Below are positions 41,424 through 51,019 of a stretch of 64,000 nt of DNA, one piece after another. The DNA is from Pyropia yezoensis (taxonomy: Eukaryota; Rhodophyta; Bangiophyceae; Bangiales; Bangiaceae). Location: contig CM020620.1 of NCBI GenBank assembly GCA_009829735.1, positions 9,254,545-9,318,544 on the forward strand. Direction: 5' to 3'. The notes beneath the pieces were generated by a model, which saw only the letters and a program-made list of their open reading frames with translations, was not told where the DNA came from and did not search any database. A program made the translations under genes and the position numbers. Within the stretch, counting starts at the first letter, position 1. Each line of letters opens with the position of its first letter.

Positions 41424-43199
41424 ATGGAGCCCGGCCGCGCCGCGACGAGCGCGTCGGCTGGTAAGGGCTCGACGGTTCCTCGCGGTCCCAGCGTGCCTGT
41501 GGTTATGGCGGTACCTGGGGCCCAAGACGGTCCCCGCGGTCAAGGTGCAGCGGGTCAAGGGGTTCCTGGCGGTCAAGGCGTACCGGTCGCGGGGTCAGGC
41601 GGTAACAACATGGAACAAGAGGAACGTGGTGCGGGTCAAGCGTACGTGACGGTTCATGGCATGGTACCCGAAGACTTTGGTCCCGAGACGGTCACCGCTT
41701 GGCGCCGGGAAGAGGCCCGCGGTTGGGTCACCGGTACCCTGGCTCATAAGGTCCTTCGGGTCGTGGACGGGTCCTGTCCCGGGAACGCGTTCCGGAAGCA
41801 GATGACCGCTATAGTCCAAGCTCGGATCCCTGTCAAGGCTGATCGGTCCTAGTCGATTACGGTGGTCCGGCACGCGGGAGAAGTCGGGTACGTGGAGCGG
41901 TTCAAGAGTATCCGGGACGAGGTTACCAAGGGGACCCTGCCTGCGGCCCCGGGTCCCGACTACATCGTGCTTCCATCTCCCTACTTGGACCCTACTTCCT
42001 TCAAGCCGTCCCATGGGGACCTGGTGATCAGTCGGCTCCATCGGGACAAGAACGGGATCCTTGTCGGCTGGCACCAGCAAGAGTTCCCGAGTTGCCCGGC
42101 TACCCTCCGTGGGCTCCACTACCTCCGGGTACCCCACTGGTTTAGTCACGTCGAGGTTCCTTTTGGGGCCCTGGAGGAACTACCCCCGGTCCAGTGCTAC
42201 TTCGGGGACCTCCTTCGTGCTTCGGACCCCTTTGCCTGGTTCGTGTTCCGGACCGAGTGGGCCACGAACTGTGCCCTTTATACCCTGGAGCGGGCCTGTG
42301 GTTCCGGTGAGATGTGCCTTCTTCCTCGTCTCCTTCGGACCTGGATCGACCGTGTCGGGGTCCCCGATATCTGCAAGGGTTCCGGTGGCGTGGACGAGCG
42401 AGCGGCGCGGGACCTCAAGGCACTCATGGTTCTTAGTGACCGGGTGGTCCGGGCCCCTGGGCTCCGTACAGGTTTGGGTCACGCGGCTTCCAACCGCAAG
42501 GACCGTGCTTCCTATATCCTGGTACGGTTCGAGACCCGGAACGGGACCTGGGCGGCGCTCGTGGACGAGGACCTGGCTCCCTTGGACCTACCTTACTCGA
42601 CGGACATCTTGGACGCGCGGGAGTTTGACGGGCCCAAGGACGGGAACGTGGGTCAGTCGGACGAGATTGTGCCCGGGAGTGGGTCCGGTGGTCCTGGTGC
42701 CCCCGGTGCCCCTGGTGCCCGGTCGTCGGGCTCCCTTGTTCAACGTGACCCTGCGCTGGGAAGCCGTACCGTCTACGTGGCCAACTTGTTGGCCCATGGC
42801 GAGGTACCTGATGAGGAACTTCGGGACCTTGAGGGCAACCTGGCTATCTCGACAGTTCTGGGGCTCCGTAGTTTCTTTGGCGGGTCCGCGGACGTCTTGG
42901 CCCATGCTCACGTGGGGCCCTTGCTCTCGGCTTCCCTCCATACTACGGTCAACATTGGGTCCCGTGTAGCCGAATGGACCCGGGTCCAGGCGGGTTCCTC
43001 GACGCCGGACTACAAGGGCCTGTTGGCGATCTTGGACCGTAATGTTATCCGTGGGGACCTGGGGTCAGAGTTGGCCACGGCCGAGGAGGAGGCCCGTAAG
43101 AGTTGGCACGGGGTCCGTGAGGGTTCCAGGGTCCGAGGTCGGGACGATATAGACCAAGACACTGACCCTCGTGCCGAGAGCCGGGCCCGTTACCTGTGA
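41424..43199 (+). CDS. Antisense ORF of family 2 element
   Basis: Starts at the ATG at 41424 (MEPGRAATSASAG), about 570 bases inside the 3' LTR, and spans about 590 codons with about one break. After a Gly/Val/Pro-rich N terminus, the core has GWHQQEF, then YLRVPHWFSHVEVPFGA, and a Leu/Trp-rich region ending CLLPRLLRTWI. Its order and spacing are those of the antisense ORFs of families 1 and 3. The C-terminal part (LGLRSFFGGSADVLAHAHVG) is of ordinary composition and the end is charged. It occupies nearly all of the internal region, so it is the main coding content of this pol-less element. Confidence 0.75.
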
Positions 43200-43489
43200 G
43201 TCACACAGAGGGGAGGGACCCGAGGGACCATGGATCGTTCTTGCATGTGATGTTGATCCAAGTAGTCATAAAGTCTCTTTGTTTGTCAGCTCCCTTGGGA
43301 CCCCTTCTTCAATGTTGACCAGAGGGACCTCCTTCCGACTTAGCCGCATAATTGGTTCAAAGGGACCCATACCAGCCCAGACGGGAAAATGGGGAACTAA
43401 AGGGAGGGAACGGGGGGGGTTCATATCCAAGGGGAAAGAAGTAAATCACCATTCAAAAAAACCATTATCAATAAAACCCCTCCCGTGGA

Positions 43490-43972
43490 TTAGATGTTTT
43501 CCCAACCTACCCAGGTTGAACCCCTGACCTCCTTGTTGATCCCTCCCGTACAGTAACCACTGGAATGGTGACGACGCCGACGACGGCGGGAACGGGAACG
43601 ATTGGAACGACTAGTATCATGGGACCCACCCTGGCCAGCAGGACTCTGGCTCAGGGCCTGGGATACAGTAGCCAAAATCTCATCTCGAAACGTTTCCAGA
43701 GTAGTAACGTTGTCTTGGGACCCAGCAACAGGAGCCAAAGGTGGAACTCGGGTCCCTGTCTCAGAACCCGTATCCCGACGTAAATCCTGACCCACAGTAG
43801 CCCGAATCCCACCCGGGGGCTCTGTCCCCCGACGCGGGATCCCTGTCTGCCCGCCTCCGCCACGGCCCAACGGACCCGAGGGACCGCCACGGCCGCGACT
43901 AGCGGGAGTAACCATAGAAACGTCCGACGGCGCACCACGGCCCGAACCTCCCGAGGGAACAGGGTCTGTCAT
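43490..43972 (-). CDS. Short gag-like start of family 2 element
   Basis: About 160 codons from the ATG at 43970-43972 (MTDPVPSGGSGRGAP), 142 bases from the 5' LTR, the same place as gag in family 1. It is Gly/Pro-rich, then has a predicted helix (TLETFRDEILATVSQALSQ) and an Arg-Ser block (SNRSRSRRRRRRHHSS). A similar block lies in family 3 gag (NRSSRRRRRRRRRSS). The capsid and zinc-knuckle parts of family 1 gag are not present in the element. Confidence 0.6.
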   Translation of the reverse strand: MTDPVPSGGSGRGAPSDVSMVTPASRGRGGPSGPLGRGGGGQTGIPRRGTEPPGGIRATVGQDLRRDTGSETGTRVPPLAPVAGSQDNVTTLETFRDEILATVSQALSQSPAGQGGSHDTSRSNRSRSRRRRRRHHSSGYCTGGINKEVRGSTWVGWENI

Positions 43973-44091
43973 GTTGGCCGTGCGGTACTCGACCTGAACC
44001 AAACGATCTCGTTACCAGAAACAGGAACCAAGGAACGAAACGCTACTGAGAAAGGAAAGGGCTGTCCCGATACGGGAAAGAAGAAAAGCCC

Positions 44092-44109
44092 TCCCCTGCT
44101 GCTCCACCA
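44092..44109 (-). other. Primer-binding site, family 2
   Basis: TGGTGGAGCAGCAGGGGA on the element strand, 4 bases inside the 5' LTR and identical to the 18-base site of family 1. Confidence 0.75.
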
Positions 44110-44113
44110 TAAC

Positions 44114-44759
44114 TGTAGCGTAATTGAACCCAGGTTCCCGGAACCACAAACCACAACCACAAACACAGAGACCACAGTCCGAAGCCCAGAAAGGAACAGG
44201 TAAGAGCCCTTGCTGATCCACTCGCCCGCCACGATACGAGGCAAAGGTAAACAGGACAAAAGCCCGAGGGAGAAGGAACCCAAAGCACTATTGATTTTGC
44301 AAGATGGCCCCGGGGAGAAACCCGGAGCACCCCTCAAGAACCTCCCCCCCTGGCCCCTCCATGGGCCCTGAGCGAGGCCCCCAGAGGGTGCCCCCAGCGG
44401 GCCAAGTGCCAGCAAGGCACCAGCCGCTCACCGGGCCAACACACAAAAAGCAAGCGAAATCCCCCCACACACCAATGTCAATCCCCCAAAAAAACCCAGT
44501 GGGAAAAAGGGGAAAGACACGAAATCACGCAAGGAAAAGAAATGCGAAAAATCAAGCAAATAACCCGAAGGTCAGTATGCCCCCAACCGGGCAAGTCCTC
44601 CGCTCCGGGGGGACCAATCAGGGCACCGGGCGTGTCGCCACTGCCCCGGGCCACCGATGCAGGGATCCCAAGCCAGCGCGTGGTTCCACGTAACGCTGCC
44701 AGCCGGGTCCCAAGTCAGCCTCCCGGGTCCCAACGGTACCTGAGGGCCACGACGCCACA
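44114..44759 (-). repeat. Family 2 5' LTR (646 bp)
   Basis: Begins TGTAGCGTAAT and ends ACGCCACA. Partner of 40207-40852. Confidence 0.93.
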
Positions 44760-44764
44760 CGCCG

Positions 44765-45612
44765 GACGGCGCAGGGGTCGAAGGAGATGAAAGGTAAGAA
44801 TCGAGTCACCCTCACTTTTTGCTGCAACTCTACCGGGTCCCACAAGCTACCCATCACTATGATTGGGAAGGCGGCACAGCCAATGTGCTTCACGGGGGCG
44901 GCGAGCAAGTGCCCCTTCCCCTATTTTTCGCAGAAGTCGGCGTGGACGGACACTTCCATTTTCCAGCGGTGGTTTGCAGAGGTATTTCTTCCTGCTGTGC
45001 GGACGCGGACGGTGCATCACGTCTTCCTCATCATGGACAACCTGGGGTGTCACTCGGACATTTCCCACCCACAGGTGACCATCATTGAACTACCCCCGAA
45101 CACTACGGCAGTTTACCAGCCACTGGATGCCGGCGTCATCGCGGCCGTGAAGAGGCGCTATAAGTTTCTGCTCCTCCAACGTGTGGTTGCAAACCTGGAT
45201 ACTTTGGTGGCCTCCGGGGCACCGGCCCCGCGGGTGCCACGTGGGGGGGGGGCTCGACGTCGGAGGGCAGGCGCACCTCCGAGATGCCGCGAGTATCATC
45301 TTCGAGGAGTGGCGCGCGGTGCCCGCGGAGTATCTGGCCAATTGCTGGCTGAAGGCCGACGTCCTCCCGACCGAGGCAGCCGCAGAGGTTCGCCGGCAGG
45401 TCCACGGCGTCGTCCCCGCCTACGACAACACTCACATGGACGTGTCGGGAATAATGGCTTCAATGGCTCACGTCTCCCTCGCGGAGGAGTTTGAGGGGGT
45501 GGATGCCTCAGACAGAGTGCGTGCTGCCCATCGGTGGTTGGCCGCCGTAAGCGACGCAAGGGCAATAGATGAGACGGTCGACATGGTTTTGGATGGGGAG
45601 CGGGATGGCTGA
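44765..45612 (+). pseudogene. pogo/Tigger-like transposase, C-terminal part
   Basis: Continues the transposase after the inserted element. It begins GSKEMKGKNRVTLTFCCNSTG, a conserved strand of DDE_1 transposases. The second catalytic Asp is in FLIMDNLGCHS and the third in YQPLDAGVIAAVKRRYK, so the D-D-D triad typical of pogo is complete across the two halves. A frameshift lies at the G run near 45,245. The C-terminal part (IFEEWRAVPAEYLANCWLKA) matches the usual end of the family, and the frame ends VDMVLDGERDG. The insertion and two frameshifts make it inactive, unless the frameshifts are sequencing errors. Confidence 0.88.
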
Positions 45613-46571
45613 GGCGCACTACATGTGCTTCTTTTCCTCGTCGGTTTGGCTATTCTTCAAAGAGCTCTTTGCCTTCGAGCGCCTGTCCCCCTCCCCCCCC
45701 CTCTTCGTGCTCTTCGTCTTGCTCAGACAGACTGAGCCTCGTGGTAGTTCTTGTATCGGATCACTTGACAATTCCTGACCTTCATGTCAGTTGCAGTACT
45801 TGTCTGTACCGTGACGTCGGAACAGTCTGTACCGGTTGGAACACTGGTGATGAAGGCATGGAACATGTGAGGGCTACTTTCTCGGACGACCCCGGCATAT
45901 AATCGCGTACACACTGTAGCTGGTGCCCGATAGACAGCGAAAATGTTGACCATTCCCCACGCTGTTGCACGAATGCTGTACTTCGTCATTCGCTCCTTAG
46001 ACTTGACAATAGTCTAAATGCAAGTGAATTTTAACGCCAATGGTTCTCTTGCACACGATGTTTCTACAATAGGGGCTACTTCGGAACAGTGGCGCGTTCG
46101 GCAGCGCGATCGGCGGCGTACGCTGTGATGCAATGACGCGCGATGTCGGAGGGGAGGGGTCAGACTTTTGACCGTTGCGCGGACGGGGGGTGAGGCACTG
46201 ACACGCATCCTGTTTACAATATCGTCGTCGGACATCCACCAGTGCTCGCCGTTCTTTCCCTGCCACAGGCGCTAGCTATCCAGAGGGTGCGGCCGTCGCA
46301 GGCGGCAGCCGGGCAGCCCCTTCCCCGCAGTGTTGCATGATAGCACACGAACCTCTGAAGCGTTCGGATACTAGGGTCTAATTGCAGTTCAGAACCCCAA
46401 CCGAGTTCGTACAGCTTCGTTTGTAGTTAATATCGAACTCCATGCATTGTTGCCCGGGTCTAGGGATAAAGGTGGGGTTGGGACAGGTGGGATGGGCGGT
46501 GTGTGGTCGAGTCGCACGTGACTGCGAGTGAGGAGGGGGGGAGAGGGGGGCGGGAGGTCGGAGGGCGGTGC
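45613..46571. other. 3' flank of the transposon, no gene seen
   Basis: Relatively AT-rich for this window, especially 45,720-46,100. No frame above 110 codons has protein-like composition. It probably includes the right end of the pogo-like element. Its terminal repeat was not found. Confidence 0.5.
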
Positions 46572-47138
46572 ATGGCCCCCGACACGGATCCTGCTGCGAC
46601 GACGACGGCGGCCACGCCGCCGCCACCCTGCGCTGAGCCCCCCCCCGGCGCGGGCGCACCTGGGAGGGAGCCACCCCGACCTCCCCTGCTGCGGTCACCT
46701 CCGCCACCGCCGCCGCCCTGTGGCCACACCTTCTGCATCCTGTGCCTCCGTCGGTGGCTCCTGACCCGCCCCGAGTGCCCCGCCTGCCGGCGCCCCGCCA
46801 CCAACGCCCATTTCTTTGTTAACGCGGTGGCGCACAGGGTGGTGGGTGTGCTGTGGCGGTACCGGCGACTACCGGCGCCGCCGTCCGTTGTCATTCCCCC
46901 CTGTGTGCCCGGCGACGCTGCCCCTGCCACCGACACGCGTGGCGGCCGTCCCGGCCACCTGCCCTTCCTCCCCGTGGGCCTCACGTCGGTGGCGACCTTC
47001 CGCTTCGCACTGGCCACGGCGGGCCTGCCGACGACCGGCGACCGGTCCGCGCTCGCTACACGCCACGTCGAGTACGTGGCGCGCCACTACGCGGCGGTGG
47101 ATGGCCCGTCGCGGTGCGGTCGACGCCGGCCGAGCTGA
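46572..47138 (+). CDS. RING-like zinc finger protein, partial RING
   Basis: 188 codons from the ATG at 46572 (MAPDTDPAATTTAA). A Pro-rich N terminus is followed at residues 52-77 by CGHTFCILCLRRWLLTRPECPACR. This has the last six ligands of a C3HC4 RING finger with correct spacing (C-x-H-x2-C-x2-C-x12-C-x2-C). The first C-x2-C pair is not visible in this frame, so there may be an upstream exon, or the protein has an incomplete RING. The next segment (FFVNAVAHRVVGVLWRY) resembles the helix after RINGs in E3 ubiquitin ligases. The rest (GLTSVATFRFALATAGLP) is unknown. If intact it would help transfer ubiquitin. It stops 8 bases before the next ORF. Confidence 0.55.
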   Translation: MAPDTDPAATTTAATPPPPCAEPPPGAGAPGREPPRPPLLRSPPPPPPPCGHTFCILCLRRWLLTRPECPACRRPATNAHFFVNAVAHRVVGVLWRYRRLPAPPSVVIPPCVPGDAAPATDTRGGRPGHLPFLPVGLTSVATFRFALATAGLPTTGDRSALATRHVEYVARHYAAVDGPSRCGRRRPS

Positions 47139-47146
47139 CGCGGTAG

Positions 47147-47626
47147 ATGCAGTCGTGGGAGGCCGCGTCGGGGGGGGCTGCCGCCGCTGCGCGTAGCACG
47201 TCCGCGTCGTTGGGCGCGTTCCTGGTGTCCCGCTCAGCTGCGGGGGGAGCGATGCCGCCCAGCGGTGGTGGCGGTGGCGGTTGTGGTGGGGGCGCGGGGG
47301 GGGCTGTGCCGCCGGGTGCCTCGTCCTTTCCAGCGCTGGTCGGCGCCGCCCGCGCCGCGGCGGCGCGGCACAAGCGGCCGCGGGAGCTGGCGCCTGACGA
47401 GGCGGCGCGGGTGCGGCGCAACCAGGAGACCGCTCGCGAGCGGCGGCGGGCGTTGATCCGGCGACGGGCGAAGGCGGAGGCCGCGGCGGAGGCGGGGGAA
47501 GGGGGGGGGGAGGCAGCGCCCGCACTGCCGCCGCCGCCGCCGCCGCCGCAGGCGTTGCGGCCGCCGATGCTGCCGTGGCCGGGGGGGGAGGGAGGGGGGG
47601 GGCCGCCGGCCGGACGGACGCGCTGA
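47147..47626 (+). CDS. Basic-region (bZIP-like) protein, hypothetical
   Basis: 159 codons from the ATG at 47147. After an Ala/Gly-rich first half, the segment RRNQETARERRRALIRRR at about residues 88-105 matches the DNA-contact part of bZIP factors (N-x2-T-A with Arg at N+8). The following AKAEAAAEA is helical but too short for a leucine zipper, and a Pro-rich tail follows. It may be a truncated bZIP, the C-terminal part of the preceding RING gene through a frame change, or a chance basic stretch. Confidence 0.35.
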   Translation: MQSWEAASGGAAAAARSTSASLGAFLVSRSAAGGAMPPSGGGGGGCGGGAGGAVPPGASSFPALVGAARAAAARHKRPRELAPDEAARVRRNQETARERRRALIRRRAKAEAAAEAGEGGGEAAPALPPPPPPPQALRPPMLPWPGGEGGGGPPAGRTR

Positions 47627-48819
47627 TGGGATCCTACGCCTACGGGTGACAGTAACTGCCACGGGGCACTTGAAACTGGGAAATCGGGGGCTTGTCCGTC
47701 GTTGCGCGGGCCCCAGCGGCGGCGCTCCCCCTCCAGCAGGCGGGCGGGTTGAGCTTCTTTGTGGGAGCCTGTGTGTGGAGGGGAATGTGATTATCCCCTC
47801 CCGGGGGGCCGGGGCGGTTGTCGTACTCTGGTCGACCAGCAGCGGCGTATCGTTGGGGTGGGAGGGACCTTTGCGGCTGGAGGAAGAGGGGGGGGGGGGG
47901 TGGTCCCCGCGGGCGACTCGGCAGAGGAGGGGAGGCAACAACCGCATCGCCCGGCACCGCCCCGCGGGTGCAATGGGGGGCATCCCGACCAGCGGGCGTG
48001 GGGCGGCTCCCCAGCAGCCCGCTGCTGCGCTCCCATTGCCCTTTGCTGACGCGCCCCACCGGGGCGGAACCGCCTCGGTGCTCCGCCGTCCACCGGCAGG
48101 GCGACCAGCCCGCACTTTCAGGACGCGCGTTCGATGACCGCTGCCTGGGCTGACCGCCGCGGGCGGCTGGGGTGCTCGTCCCAAACCCGCACGGAGTGCG
48201 GGGTGGTGCAGCGCGGCCGGGCGGACCTCCCGGGCATCCCTGGCATGTCGCGGCCAGGTGCGGGCCCGGTACGGGCTAGGTCCCCGCGGCGTCCACGCGC
48301 GACTGGGGGGGTCGCAGCCACCGACGGTGGAGCTCCCCCACCAACGTTCACCACAGCGGCGGGGCGCTGCTGCCAGCCGCGGGCAGGCGGCCTCTCCTCT
48401 GTTGCTTTTTTTTTTTTCTCGTTTTCGGATGACGCCCGTGCCCGTTGAGGCGTACATACCCCGTGGAGGGCAGGCGCGACGCCCACGCGCGGCGCCCCTA
48501 CCGCCCAGCGGGCGGCCGGTAGCGGCAGCGACGGCGCGTCCGCGACGGGCGGGGACCCACCACCAGCCGTCGTCTACCGCCGTGACCGCTTGCCCCCCTG
48601 CGCGCGCAGGTGGGCCCGCGTGGCCACCGGGCGTGCCTTCCTGCTCGCAAGTGTCAGTGGGCACGTGTGGTCCACCGTTCCAGTTTTGGACATTCCATTG
48701 GCCGAGACTCAAGAAAAAAAAAGGGCAGCCGCGTCGGCCGCGTTTTTGCAGCGGCAGGCGGCGGCAGTGGCGTGTGGGCGCGGCGCAAAGCGGCCGTCGC
48801 CGCCGCCACACTTAGCAAA

Positions 48820-48841
48820 GGGGGGGGGGGGGGGGGGGGGG
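48820..48841. repeat. G22 homopolymer
   Basis: 22 consecutive G followed by AAGGGGGGAAAGG. Frames crossing it cannot be trusted. Confidence 0.9.
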
Positions 48842-49259
48842 AAGGGGGGAAAGGCTGCCACGTGCGGGACGGCCGCGTTGGCCATTGCCGCCGGCAAGAG
48901 GCGGTCGGGCAGGGGGAGGGGCGGCCGCTCCCATGCAGCGGCGGCCGCCCTGGTCGCCGCGTCAAGGGGCGTGACGGCGGCCCCGCCGCCGCGCGTGCGA
49001 CACCCCCCCCCGCCAAGACCGCTCGCGCCCTAGTCAGCACTACGCGTGGCGGCTGTGCCTTGCGCGGCCGCCACCGGTCCGGTGCGGCTGCGGCGTCGCT
49101 GCGGCTGTTGCCGCGCATCTTGGGCTGGTGGCCTCTGCGGAGGGGGCGCGCGGCCTCTGTTGAGGGTGGGGGAGGGGTCTCGTCGGGGGGGGGGGAGGAA
49201 GATACAGACTGGAGGTCGCCCTGCCATCGGTGCCCACCGTGCCCCTCCAACGAGGCCGC

Positions 49260-49292
49260 TTTCGCCACCGACGACGCCGACAACGCCGTTGA

Positions 49293-49325
<33 letters not shown>
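49260..49325. repeat. GACGCCGAC-type 9-bp tandem repeat
   Basis: About seven imperfect units. On the plus strand one frame reads a run of Asp and Ala (DADDADDAD); on the minus strand the frame is Ser/Ala-rich (SSASSASS). Confidence 0.75.
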
Positions 49326-49981
49326 TCCAGTAAGCACGCCCGCCGCTCTGTCAAGGCCGCCCACGCCCGTGGAGATAGCAGCTTCCTCCTTTCCCCCCCC
49401 CCCGCTGCGGTTGGCGGTCGTGGCCGTGGGTTGTGGTGTCCCGGCTGCTGGCGACGCGTGTGTCGGGCTGGCGGCCACCTCTCGGAGGGGGGGGGGGGCG
49501 GCAGGGAGGCGAAGCCATGGCGAGTCGTCAGCCGCTGGGGAACGGTCGTCAACCGCGCGTGGCGGGCCATGTGCGCCTCGTCCAGCCAGAGGACAGACCT
49601 CTGAAATGGACACGGACATGTAGAGACCGCATTGTCCATCATCAAAAGCGACTGTAGTTTCATGGCCTGCTGCGCTAGGTATCGGCTCCCCTTGTGGAAG
49701 GGACGACGTTCGGGACGCAAAACGAGCATTGCCTCTCACACACAACGTCAAGGAACGGCAGGGGCGACCAAGCGGGGTGGCTCCCCCATGCATGGACATT
49801 CTCACGCAAGGCACCACAGAGAGAGGTGCGACAGAGATAGGGCACTCAAGTCAAAAGCACGATCAGGCGTCGCTCTTGCCGCGCTCTGCAGGCGCGCCGA
49901 ACGAGCGGCGGCCGTGGGGGACCAGACAGCGCGGGCAGCAGCGTCACGCGGGGGTCCTCAACCTGCTTGCTCATCCGTTGG

Positions 49982-50677
49982 TCACGAAATAGCGCCGCTC
50001 TTCCGGCGCACCGTTCGGGAGGAAGTAGACTGACGGATGTGCAGCATCGCCGACAGACCGTCCCCGCCATGCTTGAATGGCCTGCCCACGAAAGTTTCGT
50101 CGTTCTCTTCAAGCCTGCGACCGACGGCAAATGTGATAAAGACCTGTGTATTCTCTTCCGTTTCCTCGACCGCCGGGACGTCCGTCAGGCGGCTCGCCGG
50201 GCGCTGGAGGGGACTTTCCCCCTTCGCGTACCCCTTGCGGGTTTGACGGCCGGCGGCGCCGCCATTCGGGCCGCGCTGCCCCGCGTCCGTGCCGCCTCGG
50301 CGACCGCCGTCCTGGGCCCCCGCCGTCGCCTGCCGCGCAGCATCCCAGGGGGCAACGCGGGCAGCGGCTCGCGGGGTGGGCGGCGCCCCCCCGCGTTCAG
50401 CCGCCGCTGGCAGCTGCCGCCCCGCCCCGTGGTCGGCCGCCCCGTCACGGCGGCGCCTGTGCTTGTGGCCGCCGCCGCTCTTCGGCCGCCCCGCCGCCCC
50501 CCCCCCCCCACCGACGGTGGCGTTGCCCTCGGCCTTGGACCGCCGGGGCGGAGCGGCGCCATGCGCCGCGCCTTTATAGGGGCAGGTGGGCGTGGACGCC
50601 CCCCGCGCGCCGCCGCCCCTGCCGTGATCACTGCCGGCGGCGACGGCAAAGGTGGAGCTGCGGGAATGGCGAGCCAT
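49982..50677 (-). CDS. Arg/Gly/Ala-rich protein with an ordinary C terminus, hypothetical
   Basis: 231 codons from the ATG at 50675-50677 (MARHSRSSTFAVAAGSDHGRG) in good context. The first two thirds are disordered, basic and Gly/Arg-rich (PKSGGGHKHRRRRDG). The last 60 residues look folded and acidic-mixed (PAVEETEENTQVFITFAVGRRLEENDETFVGRPF). A canonical TATA box on the same strand at 50832-50840 lies 155 bases upstream, which favours this strand. The opposite strand also has a plausible frame (49967-50716, DLCILFRFLDRRDVRQAARRALEG), so the choice is not certain. Confidence 0.4.
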   Translation of the reverse strand: MARHSRSSTFAVAAGSDHGRGGGARGASTPTCPYKGAAHGAAPPRRSKAEGNATVGGGGGAAGRPKSGGGHKHRRRRDGAADHGAGRQLPAAAERGGAPPTPRAAARVAPWDAARQATAGAQDGGRRGGTDAGQRGPNGGAAGRQTRKGYAKGESPLQRPASRLTDVPAVEETEENTQVFITFAVGRRLEENDETFVGRPFKHGGDGLSAMLHIRQSTSSRTVRRKSGAIS

Positions 50678-50831
50678 CGTCCGCGTCGGCCGCTGCAGTG
50701 TGTTCCGAGAGGATGAGGGGAGTGACGATGGGGGGTGGCGGGGGAGCCCAACGGTGGTCGCGCTCTGCCAAGACGGGATGGCTGCGGAGTGTTCAAATGG
50801 TGGGGTAGCTTCTTCCGCTTTCAAGGCTGCT

Positions 50832-50840
50832 CTATTTATA
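50832..50840 (-). promoter_or_regulatory. TATA box TATAAATAG
   Basis: A perfect TATAAATAG on the minus strand, in a locally AT-rich island and about 155 bases upstream of the minus-strand ATG at 50677. It implies a start of transcription near 50,805. Confidence 0.55.
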
Positions 50841-50961
50841 CCCGTGCGCCCCGCAGCGGCGGCGCCCCCGCAGGGCCAGCCCCCCCCCCCTGAGTCCCCG
50901 AGCTAGTATAGGCGCTGCGGTGGCGCGCGGCGGCGGCAGGCACCACCGCGTCGGCTTAAGA

Positions 50962-51019
50962 CCCGCGGCCACAGTGTCGCGGCGGGAAGGCCCGCGGCCA
51001 CAGTGTCGCGGCGGCTTCG
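50962..51019. repeat. 29-bp tandem direct repeat, two units
   Basis: CCCGCGGCCACAGTGTCGCG occurs at 50962 and again 29 bases later at 50991, with the rest of the unit also matching. Confidence 0.8.

Larger units (their letters stand above)
40207..44759 (-). mobile_element. Family 2 gypsy-like element without pol, nested in the transposase
   Basis: 4,553 bp, flanked by a perfect 5-bp target duplication CGCCG (40202-40206 and 44760-44764). It has two 646-bp LTRs with TG...CA ends that differ at about nine positions (about 1.4 percent), so it is older than the family 1 copy but still young. Read on the minus strand it has a 5' LTR, a primer-binding site identical to that of family 1, a short gag start, and no pol. 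A large antisense ORF on the plus strand then precedes the 3' LTR. It is a non-autonomous derivative, presumably moved by a related full element. The antisense ORF has about one break. Confidence 0.9.
47627..49981. other. Gene-poor stretch with overlapping low-complexity frames
   Basis: Long frames exist on both strands (for example 47234-48811 minus and 48610-49623 plus), but they are Arg/Pro/Gly-rich and mirror each other. The only segment of ordinary look is plus 48,640-48,780 (VWSTVPVLDIPLAETQEKK), which has no ATG-led frame. It holds a run of 22 G (48820-48841) and a 9-bp repeat (49260-49325). Confidence 0.4.

Noticed and set aside
47234-48811. 525-codon minus-strand frame
   Set aside because: It is Arg/Pro-rich throughout with no motif, and it mirrors plus-strand frames and the basic-region ORF. 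There is no reason to prefer it.
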